Shown: positions 36,998 through 45,057 of the stretch, piece by piece
How the letters are laid out: every line of letters starts with the position of its first letter
Numbering within the stretch: position 1 is the stretch's first letter
Origin: an uncultured Paracoccaceae bacterium
Lineage (GTDB): Bacteria; Pseudomonadota; Alphaproteobacteria; Rhodobacterales; Rhodobacteraceae
Length of the DNA stretch: 64,000 bases
Reading direction: 5' to 3'
Assembly: GCA_937146765.1 (NCBI GenBank)
Contig: CAKZRP010000007.1
Coordinates: 221,927-285,926, forward strand
The notes under the pieces: model-generated
Seen by the model: only the letters and a program-made list of their open reading frames with translations
What the model was told of the DNA's origin: nothing
The model's database searches: none
Made by a program: the position numbers and the translations under genes

Positions 36998-37085
36998 AAC
37001 ACGCGACTCGATCCTCTCTCCGGCCTCTTCCAAGGCCCCCTCCGGCAAGGCCGAGCGGGCCTTTCAACCCCCTGCGGTGGGTTGA
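36993..37085 (+). CDS. Small 30-residue leader ORF upstream of the ABC importer
   Basis: An ATG at 36993 is preceded by TAAGGAG at ideal spacing, a much stronger ribosome binding site than that of the following gene. The frame encodes 30 residues rich in Ser, Ala, Pro and Lys, starting MKTRDSILSP. It ends with TGA at 37083-37085, one base before the ATPase ATG. This spacing indicates translational coupling or a regulatory leader peptide. No homology is recognised. Confidence 0.5.
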   Translation: MKTRDSILSPASSKAPSGKAERAFQPPAVG

Positions 37086-37086
37086 G

Positions 37087-38157
37087 ATGACGGGCGTATC
37101 AAAGGGTCAGGCGATCCGGCTGGAGGGGGTCAGCAAGCGTTGGGGTGAGACACTTACGCTCGACGCCATAGATCTCGAGATCCCGGCGGGTTCCTTTACG
37201 GCCATCCTCGGGCCTTCCGGATGCGGCAAGTCCACCACTCTGCGCATCATCGCCGGGTTGGAGGCCGTCAGTGCTGGGCGGGTGTTTGTCGGTGATAGGG
37301 ATGTGACCCAGCAGGGTCCCGGCCAGCGCGGGCTTTCCATGGTGTTCCAGTCCTATGCGCTTTTTCCCCATCTGACGGTGGCTGAAAACATTGTCTTTGG
37401 TCTGAAGGTGGCACGCCTGCCCCGTCGGGAGCGCCTGAAGCGTCTCGCTGAAGTCGCGGAGCTTCTGGAGCTTGCTCCCTTTCTGAACCGCAAACCCGCC
37501 GCGCTCTCGGGCGGTCAGCAACAACGGGTTGCCTTGGGGCGGGCAGTGATCTCGCAGCGCCCGGTCTGCCTGATGGATGAACCCCTGTCCAATCTCGACG
37601 CCCGTCTGCGGGACGAGATGCGGCGCGAGATCCGCCGCCTGCAACAGGCGCTTGGCTTCACGATGGTCTATGTCACCCACGACCAGACCGAAGCCATCAC
37701 CATGGCAGATCAGGTTGTGCTGATGAACAAGGGGCGGATTGAGCAGGTCGCCAGCCCGCGGGACCTCTATTTGCGGCCCGCCACCTGTTTTGTTGCGGGT
37801 TTCATCGGTACGCCTCCGATGAACCTGCTGAACGGCGCTGCCTTCGGATCCCGGTTCGGCCCGGCTGCGGAAGGGGTGCGGATCGGATTTCGGCCCGAAG
37901 CCCTGCGTCAGGATCCGATGGGGTGGATCGACGCCAGCGTGATCGGAAGCGAGTTCCTGGGGTCCGACACCCTGGTTGAGCTGCGCTGCGCGGGCGAGGG
38001 GCTGCTGGCAAAACTGCCGGGCAACGCCGGGGTCGCGCCAGGGCAGACCCTGCGCTTCTCTGTGCAGCCGCAGGATATCCATGTCTTTGATCTCAGGACG
38101 AATACCCGGTTGGAGGACGCTTCCTTCGCCCTTCCGCTCACCAAGGTGACAAGATGA
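37087..38157 (+). CDS. ABC importer ATPase, CUT1 family (UgpC/MsmK/MalK-like)
   Basis: The 356-residue protein has Walker A GPSGCGKSTTLR, the Q-loop in VFQSYALFPHLTV, signature LSGGQQQRVALGRA, Walker B VCLMDEPLSNLD and the switch His in YVTHDQTEA. A C-terminal TOBE-type beta domain (from ~240, with IGFRPEAL) is typical of carbohydrate importers. It energises the two permeases downstream. The start follows a leader ORF by one base. The order of ATPase first, then binding protein and two permeases, is seen in Ugp-like operons. Confidence 0.9.
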   Translation: MTGVSKGQAIRLEGVSKRWGETLTLDAIDLEIPAGSFTAILGPSGCGKSTTLRIIAGLEAVSAGRVFVGDRDVTQQGPGQRGLSMVFQSYALFPHLTVAENIVFGLKVARLPRRERLKRLAEVAELLELAPFLNRKPAALSGGQQQRVALGRAVISQRPVCLMDEPLSNLDARLRDEMRREIRRLQQALGFTMVYVTHDQTEAITMADQVVLMNKGRIEQVASPRDLYLRPATCFVAGFIGTPPMNLLNGAAFGSRFGPAAEGVRIGFRPEALRQDPMGWIDASVIGSEFLGSDTLVELRCAGEGLLAKLPGNAGVAPGQTLRFSVQPQDIHVFDLRTNTRLEDASFALPLTKVTR

Positions 38158-38266
38158 ACCGCTCGTCTGCCTTGCGCGTCGCGCGGTTTTGCCATGGCTC
38201 CCGATTTCGACTGGGGGGCGCTCAATGCCGGCCAAGGGCTGGCTGTGAAAGCTACGGAGAGATACC

Positions 38267-39544
38267 ATGCTGATGACAAACCTCAAGGCAGCCACCGCTG
38301 CCCTGGCATTTGCCGCTGCCCCCGCTGCGGCTGATGTGGACCTGCAGTTCTATTTTCCGGTGGCCGTCGGCGGTGCCGCGGCGGAGACGATCCAGTCCCT
38401 GACCGATCAATATGTGGCCGAGCACGAAGGCGTCGCGATCGAGGCCGTCTATACCGGTTCCTATCAGGACACCGTGGCCAAGGCCCTGACCGCGGCGCGC
38501 GGCGGCAATGCGCCGCAACTTTCGGTGATCCTGTCGACCGATCTCTTCACCCTTCTGGACGAAGACCTGATCCAGCCCTTCGACACCTTTGCCACCAGTG
38601 CCGAAGACAAGGACTGGCTTGCATCCTTCTACCCGGCCTTCATGGAAAACTCCCAGACCGGCGGCAAGACCTATGGCATTCCCTTCCAGCGCTCCACTCC
38701 GGTGCTGTATTGGAACAAGGAGGCGTTCAAGGCGGCGGGTCTCGATCCGGAAACCCCGCCAGCGACCTGGGACGAGATGGTCGAGATGGGCAAGAAGCTG
38801 ACTGTCAGGGATGCTTCGGGCAATGTGACCCAATGGGGTGTGCGGATCCCGTCCTCCGGCTTTCCCTATTGGCTGTTCCAGGGCCTGACCACCCAGAACG
38901 ATGTGATCCTCGCCAATGCGGAAGGCAATGAGGTGCATTTTGACGACCCAAAGGTGGTCGAGGCGCTCGACTATCTTGTGGACCTGTCCAAGTCGCATGA
39001 GGTCATGGCGCCCGGGATCATCGAATGGGGCGCGACACCCAAGGCCTTCTTTGAAGGACAGGCGGCGATGATGTGGACCACCACCGGCAACCTCACCAAT
39101 GTGCGCGACAATGCGCCCTTTGACTTTGGGGTCGGCATGTTGCCGGCGCATCTGCGTCGTGGCGCCCCCACGGGCGGCGGGAACTTCTACCTCTTCAAGG
39201 ACGCGAGCGAGGAGCAGGCCAGGGCTGCCTTTGACTTTGTGAAATGGATTTCCGAGCCCGAGCAATCGGCAAAATGGACCATGGCAACCGGCTATGTGGC
39301 ACCGCGCCCGGAAACCTGGGAGACCGAGACCATGAAAGCCTATGCTGCGGAATTCCCGGCGGTTCTGGTGGCACGGGACCAGCTGGAACATGCGGTGGCG
39401 GAGCTTTCCACCTATGAGAACCAGCGTGTGACCAGCATTTTCAACGACGCCCTTGCCGCTGCGATCACCGGTCAGAAATCCTCGCAAGAGGCCCTGAAGG
39501 ACGCTCAGGCGCAGGCCGACGCCATCCTGAAGCCCTATCGCTGA
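38267..39544 (+). CDS. Extracellular solute-binding protein, UgpB-like
   Basis: The 425-residue periplasmic protein has a signal peptide cut near ALAFAAAPAAA|DVDL. The mature sequence carries the family 1 binding-protein signature with PFQRSTPVLYWNKEAF, DEMVEMGKKL, and FFEGQAAMMWTTTGNLTNV. The overall pattern is closest to sn-glycerol-3-phosphate binding UgpB, but the ligand is not proven. GGAGAG precedes the ATG. It delivers its ligand to the permease pair encoded next. Confidence 0.88.
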   Translation: MLMTNLKAATAALAFAAAPAAADVDLQFYFPVAVGGAAAETIQSLTDQYVAEHEGVAIEAVYTGSYQDTVAKALTAARGGNAPQLSVILSTDLFTLLDEDLIQPFDTFATSAEDKDWLASFYPAFMENSQTGGKTYGIPFQRSTPVLYWNKEAFKAAGLDPETPPATWDEMVEMGKKLTVRDASGNVTQWGVRIPSSGFPYWLFQGLTTQNDVILANAEGNEVHFDDPKVVEALDYLVDLSKSHEVMAPGIIEWGATPKAFFEGQAAMMWTTTGNLTNVRDNAPFDFGVGMLPAHLRRGAPTGGGNFYLFKDASEEQARAAFDFVKWISEPEQSAKWTMATGYVAPRPETWETETMKAYAAEFPAVLVARDQLEHAVAELSTYENQRVTSIFNDALAAAITGQKSSQEALKDAQAQADAILKPYR

Positions 39545-39611
39545 CAACCCCATCTGCGCGCCGCTCCTCTGCAAGGCGGACGGCGCGCGGACCCTGCCAT
39601 GGAGAGGACAG

Positions 39612-40487
39612 ATGCTGCGCACCCGAGGCTGGATTGAGGCCTGGCTCCTGTTGGTGCCGGGATTTGTCTTTCTCATCGCCTTTACCCATGTTCCGGCGCT
39701 CGTCACCATCTGGAACAGCTTCTTCACCACCCCCCGCGGGCGTCGCCCGGCGCGATGGGCGGGGCTGGAGAACTACGAGACCCTTCTGAGCGATCCGACC
39801 TTCTGGAAGGTGCTGAAGAACAACGCGCTCTATGCGGCCGGAACCATCCCGCTGTCCATCGGGATCGCGCTGGTGATGGCGCTCTGGGTCAATCGACAGC
39901 TGGCCGGCCGTGGCTTAGTTCGCATGGCCTATTTCACCCCGACGGTCCTGCCGATGATTGCAGTCGCCAATATCTGGATGTTCTTCTACACGCCGGGTTT
40001 TGGCCTCATCGATCAGATCGGGGCTGCGCTGGGGCTTGGGCAGACCAATATTCTCGGCTCTGCCGATACGGCGCTCTGGGGCGTGATGGTGGTGACGATC
40101 TGGAAGGAGGCCGGCTTCTTCATGATCTTCTACCTTGCGGCATTGCAGACCATTCCGCCCTCCCTCGTCGAGGCGGCGCGGATCGAAGGGGCAGGCGGCT
40201 GGACGATCTTTCGTCGCATCACCTTGCCTTTGCTGATGCCCACCACGCTGTTTGTCTCGATCAACGCGGTGGTGAACTCCTTTCGCATGGTGGATCACAT
40301 CTTCATCCTGACCGGAGGCGGGCCGGACAATGCGTCGTCGCTTCTGTTGTTCTATATCTACGAGGTCGCCTTCCGCTTCTGGGATACCGCCTATGGAGCC
40401 ACGCTTACGGTGGTGCTTCTGGCGTTTCTGATGATCCTCGCCATCGGGCAATTCGTGCTCTTTGATCGCCGGGTGCACTACCGATGA
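39612..40487 (+). CDS. ABC importer permease 1, UgpA/MalF type
   Basis: The 291-residue membrane protein has six predicted helices. The EAA loop appears as EAARIEGAGGWTIFRRITLPLLMP (positions 40171-40242), which contacts the ATPase. It begins with a short cytoplasmic end and a TM helix (LLLVPGFVFLIAFTHVPALV, positions 39647-39706). It pairs with the next gene, overlapping its start by 4 bp. The substrate is likely a sugar phosphate, polyol or related compound. Confidence 0.9.
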   Translation: MLRTRGWIEAWLLLVPGFVFLIAFTHVPALVTIWNSFFTTPRGRRPARWAGLENYETLLSDPTFWKVLKNNALYAAGTIPLSIGIALVMALWVNRQLAGRGLVRMAYFTPTVLPMIAVANIWMFFYTPGFGLIDQIGAALGLGQTNILGSADTALWGVMVVTIWKEAGFFMIFYLAALQTIPPSLVEAARIEGAGGWTIFRRITLPLLMPTTLFVSINAVVNSFRMVDHIFILTGGGPDNASSLLLFYIYEVAFRFWDTAYGATLTVVLLAFLMILAIGQFVLFDRRVHYR

Positions 40488-41290
40488 CCTGGGATCGCGT
40501 CCTGAACACCCTTGGCGCCTGGGCACTGGCGCTGCTTTGGGTGCTGCCCCTGGCCTACGCGGTCTGGACCGCAGTTCACCCCGCCGCCTTTGAGGCGCGG
40601 TTTGATCTCCTGGCGCCGTTGACGCTGGAGAACTTCGCCAAGGCCTGGTCGGCGGCCCCCTTCGGGCGTTATTTCCTCAATACGTTTCTGCTGGTCACGG
40701 TCATTCTGGCGGGACAATTCCTGCTCTGCACCCTCGCGGCCTATGCCTTTGCCCGCTACCGGTTTCCGGGGCGGGGGATCCTTTTCGGCCTCGTCCTGTT
40801 GCAACTGCTGATCATGCCCGACATCCTGATCGTGGAGAACTACAAGGCCATCCATCTCCTGGATCTGGTGGACACGATACCGGCCATGGCCTTGCCCTAC
40901 ATCGCCTCCGGCTTTGGTATATTCCTCTTGCGCCAGACCTTTCTGTCGGTCCCGAAAGAGCTCGAAGAGGCTGCGCAAATCGAAGGACTGTCGAGCCTCG
41001 GCATCCTTCTTAGGGTCTATGTGCCCCCCGCCATTCCGACTTATCTGGCCTACGGGCTGGTGTCGGTCAGCCATCATTGGAACAACTTCCTCTGGCCATT
41101 GATCGTCACGAATTCGGTGGAGACACGGCCCGTCACGGTCGGTCTCAGCGTGTTCTCGGCCATCGATTCCGGTGTCGAATGGAGTGTCATCAACGCCGCG
41201 ACGTTGATGACCTCAGGCCCGCTGCTTCTGGCCTTTCTCTTGTTCCAGCGCCAGTTCGTGCAAAGCTTCATGCGCGCCGGGATCAAGTAA
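40484..41290 (+). CDS. ABC importer permease 2, UgpE/MalG type
   Basis: The 268-residue protein has six helices and the EAA loop ELEEAAQIEGLSSLGILLRV. The first helix, WALALLWVLPLAYAVWTAV, and the FARYRFPGRG segment are typical of MalG/UgpE permeases. The start overlaps the stop of permease 1 (ATGA). It is the last gene of the importer operon and is convergent with the ThDP enzyme 5 bp away. Confidence 0.9.
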   Translation: MTWDRVLNTLGAWALALLWVLPLAYAVWTAVHPAAFEARFDLLAPLTLENFAKAWSAAPFGRYFLNTFLLVTVILAGQFLLCTLAAYAFARYRFPGRGILFGLVLLQLLIMPDILIVENYKAIHLLDLVDTIPAMALPYIASGFGIFLLRQTFLSVPKELEEAAQIEGLSSLGILLRVYVPPAIPTYLAYGLVSVSHHWNNFLWPLIVTNSVETRPVTVGLSVFSAIDSGVEWSVINAATLMTSGPLLLAFLLFQRQFVQSFMRAGIK

Positions 41291-41295
41291 GGGGA

Positions 41296-42873
41296 TCAGT
41301 CGGCGCTGCGCATGTCGATTTCCAGGATCATCGGACCGGAGAGCGGCAGGCAGTCGGCCAGAGCCGCCTGCAAACCGGCGGGAGAGCTGCGTCTGTAGCC
41401 AAGGCGATAGGATTGGGCGACGGCCTCGAATTCCGGTGCGCTCGGGTGGCAGCCGGTGGCGGAGATGCCGGAAGCTTCCATCGCATTTGCGATCTCGAGG
41501 TAGGCGTTGTTGTTCCAGACCACAAAGAGGATCGGCAGCGCTTCGTCGCTGGCAACGCCCAATTCGGGAAGGGTGAACTGGGCCCCCCCATCGCCCATCA
41601 GGGCGATGACTGGGGCCTCCGGGGCGGCCAGAGCGGCACCGATGGCCGCCGGAATGGCATAGCCGAGTGCCCCGAAGCCGGTTGCCCCATTGAACCAGCC
41701 CCCCGGTCGGTCATGGTCATAACAGAGGTTCGCAGCATAGACCGCTTGGGTGGAATCCCCGACCATGATCGCACCGGGCAGGGCGCTGCGCAGGATCTCG
41801 ATCTGGGCGACAAGGGCGCCATATCCGCTGGTGAGGGTTTCCAGTTCGGCGCGGCTGGCATTTCGCGCCACTTCGGCCCGCGCCGCGCCGGAGGCGGAGG
41901 GGCGGGCGTCCAGGCCCTCCGCCAACTGGGGCAGACATCTCGCAAGGTCGCCAACCAGTGTCAGATCCGCAGGGTGCCTGGCGCATTGTTCGGCACAGAT
42001 GTCGATCCGGATCAGGGTCTGCATCGCCGGGTAGGTGCCGGTGGCATACATGTCATAGTCGGTCGGCCCAAGTTCGGTTCCCAGGGCAAGGACGCAATCA
42101 GCCGCACCAATCAAGGCCCGCACCGACTCTAGGGAGGGGCTGGCAGCCACTGTCAGGGGATGCCCGTGCATCAAGCCGCGTCCATTGACTGTCTGCACCA
42201 CGGGCGCGTCGAGCTTCTCCGCCAGCTGGGTCAATGCCTTGTCTTGGGTGCGGCAGCCGCCCCCCGCGAGGATCACGGGAGTGCGTGCCTGCGCCAGTGC
42301 GGCGAGAACCGGGGTAAGCTCGGGAAGTGCTTGCGCCTTGGTGGTCGACGCAGCCAGGGTCTCGGGGGCTGCAAGTGGCATCACATCGGTAGGGACTTCG
42401 ATGTGAACCGGCCCCGGACGTCCCTCCAGCGCGGTATAGGCACGGATCAGAGCGCCTTCGAGGTCTGCAGCATCTTTGATCTGTTCACTGTGTTTCGCCA
42501 CCATCTGCGACAGACCCAACTGATCCGGCAGTTCATGCAGCATCCCCAGTCCCTTGCCGAGGCTGTCGCGGCGGTTGACACCGGTGACCACGATCATGGG
42601 AATGCTGTCCGCGCGGGCCTGCGCCATGGGGGTCAGGGTATTGACGAGGCCGGGCCCCGTGATGACAAAGACGACACCCGGCTTGCCACAGGCCCGCGCG
42701 TAACCGTCAGCCATGAAACCCGCGCCCTGTTCGTGGCGCGGCGTGATGTGGCGAATGCCAACGCCTTCGATGCCCCGGTAAAGTTCGATCGTATGCACGC
42801 CGGGAATGCCAAAGATCACTTCCACGCCGCGGTCCACCAGATTTTGAGCGAGCGCCTGGCCTATGGTTTTCAT
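41296..42873 (-). CDS. ThDP-dependent decarboxylase, probable 5-guanidino-2-oxopentanoate decarboxylase (AruI-like)
   Basis: The 525 residues have the three-domain layout of acetolactate-synthase-type ThDP enzymes. The N-terminal domain carries the catalytic Glu in RHEQGAGFMADGYAR, with ITGPGLVNTLT after it. A central Rossmann-like domain (PVILAGGG) is followed by the ThDP-binding motif GDGGAQFT...NN in the C-terminal domain (~residues 430-460). The N-terminal pattern resembles AruI of the arginine transaminase pathway. The exact substrate is a guess, and other 2-oxo acid decarboxylases or synthases remain possible. A TetR gene lies 27 bp upstream on the same strand. Confidence 0.8.
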   Translation of the reverse strand: MKTIGQALAQNLVDRGVEVIFGIPGVHTIELYRGIEGVGIRHITPRHEQGAGFMADGYARACGKPGVVFVITGPGLVNTLTPMAQARADSIPMIVVTGVNRRDSLGKGLGMLHELPDQLGLSQMVAKHSEQIKDAADLEGALIRAYTALEGRPGPVHIEVPTDVMPLAAPETLAASTTKAQALPELTPVLAALAQARTPVILAGGGCRTQDKALTQLAEKLDAPVVQTVNGRGLMHGHPLTVAASPSLESVRALIGAADCVLALGTELGPTDYDMYATGTYPAMQTLIRIDICAEQCARHPADLTLVGDLARCLPQLAEGLDARPSASGAARAEVARNASRAELETLTSGYGALVAQIEILRSALPGAIMVGDSTQAVYAANLCYDHDRPGGWFNGATGFGALGYAIPAAIGAALAAPEAPVIALMGDGGAQFTLPELGVASDEALPILFVVWNNNAYLEIANAMEASGISATGCHPSAPEFEAVAQSYRLGYRRSSPAGLQAALADCLPLSGPMILEIDMRSAD

Positions 42874-42900
42874 GTCTATCTGCCTTTGTTAGGGTCTGGT

Positions 42901-43539
42901 TCAGGCGAGATCGTCCTGAGGAAGTCCGAGAATGGAGAACAGCGTCTGTTCGGCGACCGTCCTGAGATCGTCGGGCGAGAACATCTCCGGCAGCATCGAT
43001 CCTTCCAGCCAGAGCCCGTCCAGGACTGCGTTGCAGGCAATCGCCTTGCGCTCCAGAATTTCGGGCGTCGCGCTGATCCCGCGCAGAGCGAGGGCTTCGG
43101 CAATCATGGGTTCCAGCGCATTGCGAAAGCCGAGGTAGGTCTCGCGGTGAATCTGCTTCATGCGCGCGTCGTGGGGCACCATCTGGATGAAGCCAGCCCA
43201 GACCTGCAACGCATCCCCATTGGTCACCGGCGGCGAAAGCGTGTCATGGATACACTGGCGCAACCGCTCCTGCAGGGGGCGTGTAGCGTCATTGGCCGCC
43301 GCGAGAGACAAATGCGCCATGTTCTGCATATGGTGCGCATAGGCGGCATACATCAGGTCTTCCTTGGTGCGGAAATGATGGCGGATCAGACTGAAGGCGA
43401 CACCCGCTTCGGTCGAGATTTCACGCACTGTCGCGGCGGAAACGCCCTTGCGGGAGATCACGCGCAGAGTGGCCTCGATCAGCTGCTCGCGGCGCAGCTC
43501 CGGGCTCTCGCGGCGAAACTTTGGCTTGTTTTCCGTCAT
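42901..43539 (-). CDS. TetR-family transcriptional regulator (BetI-like)
   Basis: The 212-residue protein has an N-terminal helix-turn-helix with RREQLIEATLRVISRKGVSAATVREI (positions 43417-43494) and the tail RHHFRTKEDLMYAAY. The helical ligand-binding domain has the BetI/TetR_C pattern, with WAGFIQMV and GLWLEGSM. The ATG at 43539 is chosen because GGAGG lies directly upstream; the frame extends to 43572 through the operator. It is co-oriented with the ThDP gene and likely controls both. Confidence 0.88.
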   Translation of the reverse strand: MTENKPKFRRESPELRREQLIEATLRVISRKGVSAATVREISTEAGVAFSLIRHHFRTKEDLMYAAYAHHMQNMAHLSLAAANDATRPLQERLRQCIHDTLSPPVTNGDALQVWAGFIQMVPHDARMKQIHRETYLGFRNALEPMIAEALALRGISATPEILERKAIACNAVLDGLWLEGSMLPEMFSPDDLRTVAEQTLFSILGLPQDDLA

Positions 43540-43556
43540 CTTATCCTCCGCCTTTA

Positions 43557-43572
43557 TTGCACAGTCGTACAA
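43557..43572. promoter_or_regulatory. Candidate operator of the TetR regulator
   Basis: A near-perfect dyad, TTGCAC-AGTC-GTACAA (one mismatch per arm pair), lies 18 bp upstream of the TetR start codon. This is a typical place for autorepression. Confidence 0.4.
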
Positions 43573-43800
43573 TTGCAGGAGAAACGCAAGTCCGTTGCGC
43601 GGGATGTCCCGCGTTCTTGGGCGAGCGCTATGGGACTATGACCAACGCCGGGACCGAACCGGCACAGCCGGATGGCTGAGGCCCGGCGCCAGTAGAGGGC
43701 GCAGGCATTCAGGACCTCAGGCACGATGTCACCCACGCGCCTGAGGTCCAGCCGTCAGCATATCTCGGTCAGCCCCCAAAGGTCGAACCGAGGCTGGAGC

Positions 43801-44841
43801 CTAGTTCAGGACCTTGAATTCAATCCTGCGGTTCTTGGCCCGGTTCTCTAGGGTGTCATTGTCGACCAACGGGGTGGTTTCCCCATAGCCGACGGCCACG
43901 AGATGCCCCTGATCGGCGCCCTTCTCGATCAGGTATCGGGTCACCGCCTCGGCCCGTTGCCGGCTGAGTTCCAGATTCCAGGCCGATTTGCCCCAGGCAT
44001 CTGTGTGGCCGCCGACCTCGACCTTCATGTCAGGGCAACGATTGACGACATCCGCCAATGTATCGAGGAACCCCTGCGCTTCGGCGGTGATATTGGCCGT
44101 GTTCGGAGGGAAATTCAGGCTGCGGCTCTGCGACAGAATCTCGAACCGCCCCACGCATTCATCCCGGTTGAATGTTCCGGTGGTTTCCAGTGCGGTAGCG
44201 CTGCCTGCCGCGACCACAGCCGCTGGTGCAGGGGAGCTTCCGGCGCCATTGCGGGTGAAGGTCAGGTCGAGGCTGACGATACCCACCGGCGTGATCGTCA
44301 CATTTGCGGCTTCTTCCAGCTTGGCCAATCCGGCCAGAAGGTCAAAATCCGCCAGCGACAGAATGATCGGCTGCACGGTGGAGACATTCACCCGGTCCTT
44401 GTTGAGCAGGGTGACGGCCACCGGAGAGGTCACCGATGCCTCAACCCCATGCAGCATCAGGGTGACGCTGAGATCCAGAGTCTTGCGGCCCATCTGTTCG
44501 AGATCGGCCAGCTGCGCGGGGTCGAGAGTGGCCGTGACCCGGGATTCGCTATGCTTGAAGGTTTCAAAGAACAAGAACCGCATGCGGACATTGCGCAGGT
44601 CGATCTTTGTGTCCACGGAATCAAGCGCGACCGAGATTTCGGCCTGTCCGGCGGGGTCGATCTGGCCGGAAAATGAAGCAAATCCGCTATACTCGGCGAT
44701 TGTTCCTTTCTTGACCGACAGAAAGCCGATGGAGGATTCTTGCCGGTCAAGCTGCCAACCACCCTCAAAGGGATTGGCGCTCGCCGGGGCTGAAATGGCT
44801 AGAAAAGGTATTAAAAACAACAAATAGACTGATTTGAACAT
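43801..44841 (-). CDS. Periplasmic YceI-like domain fused to OmpA peptidoglycan-binding domain
   Basis: The 346-residue protein has a signal peptide (~1-22, ending ASA|NPFE). A YceI-type beta-barrel domain spans ~24-200: WQLDRQESSIGFLSVKKG, FETFKHSESRVTA and SVTLMLHGVEASVTSPVAV. A short Ala/Gly/Pro-rich linker leads to an OmpA C-terminal domain (~225-346) with LNFPPNTANIT, EVGGHTDAWG and NLELSRQRAEAV, the residues that grip diaminopimelate in peptidoglycan. YceI domains bind isoprenoid-like lipids in the periplasm. The fusion would anchor this to the cell wall. It stands between the TetR gene and the divergent caspase. Confidence 0.85.
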   Translation of the reverse strand: MFKSVYLLFLIPFLAISAPASANPFEGGWQLDRQESSIGFLSVKKGTIAEYSGFASFSGQIDPAGQAEISVALDSVDTKIDLRNVRMRFLFFETFKHSESRVTATLDPAQLADLEQMGRKTLDLSVTLMLHGVEASVTSPVAVTLLNKDRVNVSTVQPIILSLADFDLLAGLAKLEEAANVTITPVGIVSLDLTFTRNGAGSSPAPAAVVAAGSATALETTGTFNRDECVGRFEILSQSRSLNFPPNTANITAEAQGFLDTLADVVNRCPDMKVEVGGHTDAWGKSAWNLELSRQRAEAVTRYLIEKGADQGHLVAVGYGETTPLVDNDTLENRAKNRRIEFKVLN

Positions 44842-45057
44842 GCCTCTGAGTCCTCTTTGGTTTTGGGGCCGGCCCTTGTGCTTTGTCAGAGTGTAACATT
44901 TCCACCCTAGGCAAGTCGCCTCGCTGTGGCCTGCCTGTGGTATCGAATTGCAAAGACATGTAAATTACCCGTTGAGAAAATCAGGTGATACTGGATCTGC
45001 CAGACCCGGTTTTGGCCAAGCCGAAGCCAGACCGGAAGACCTTCAAGACGAGAACGG

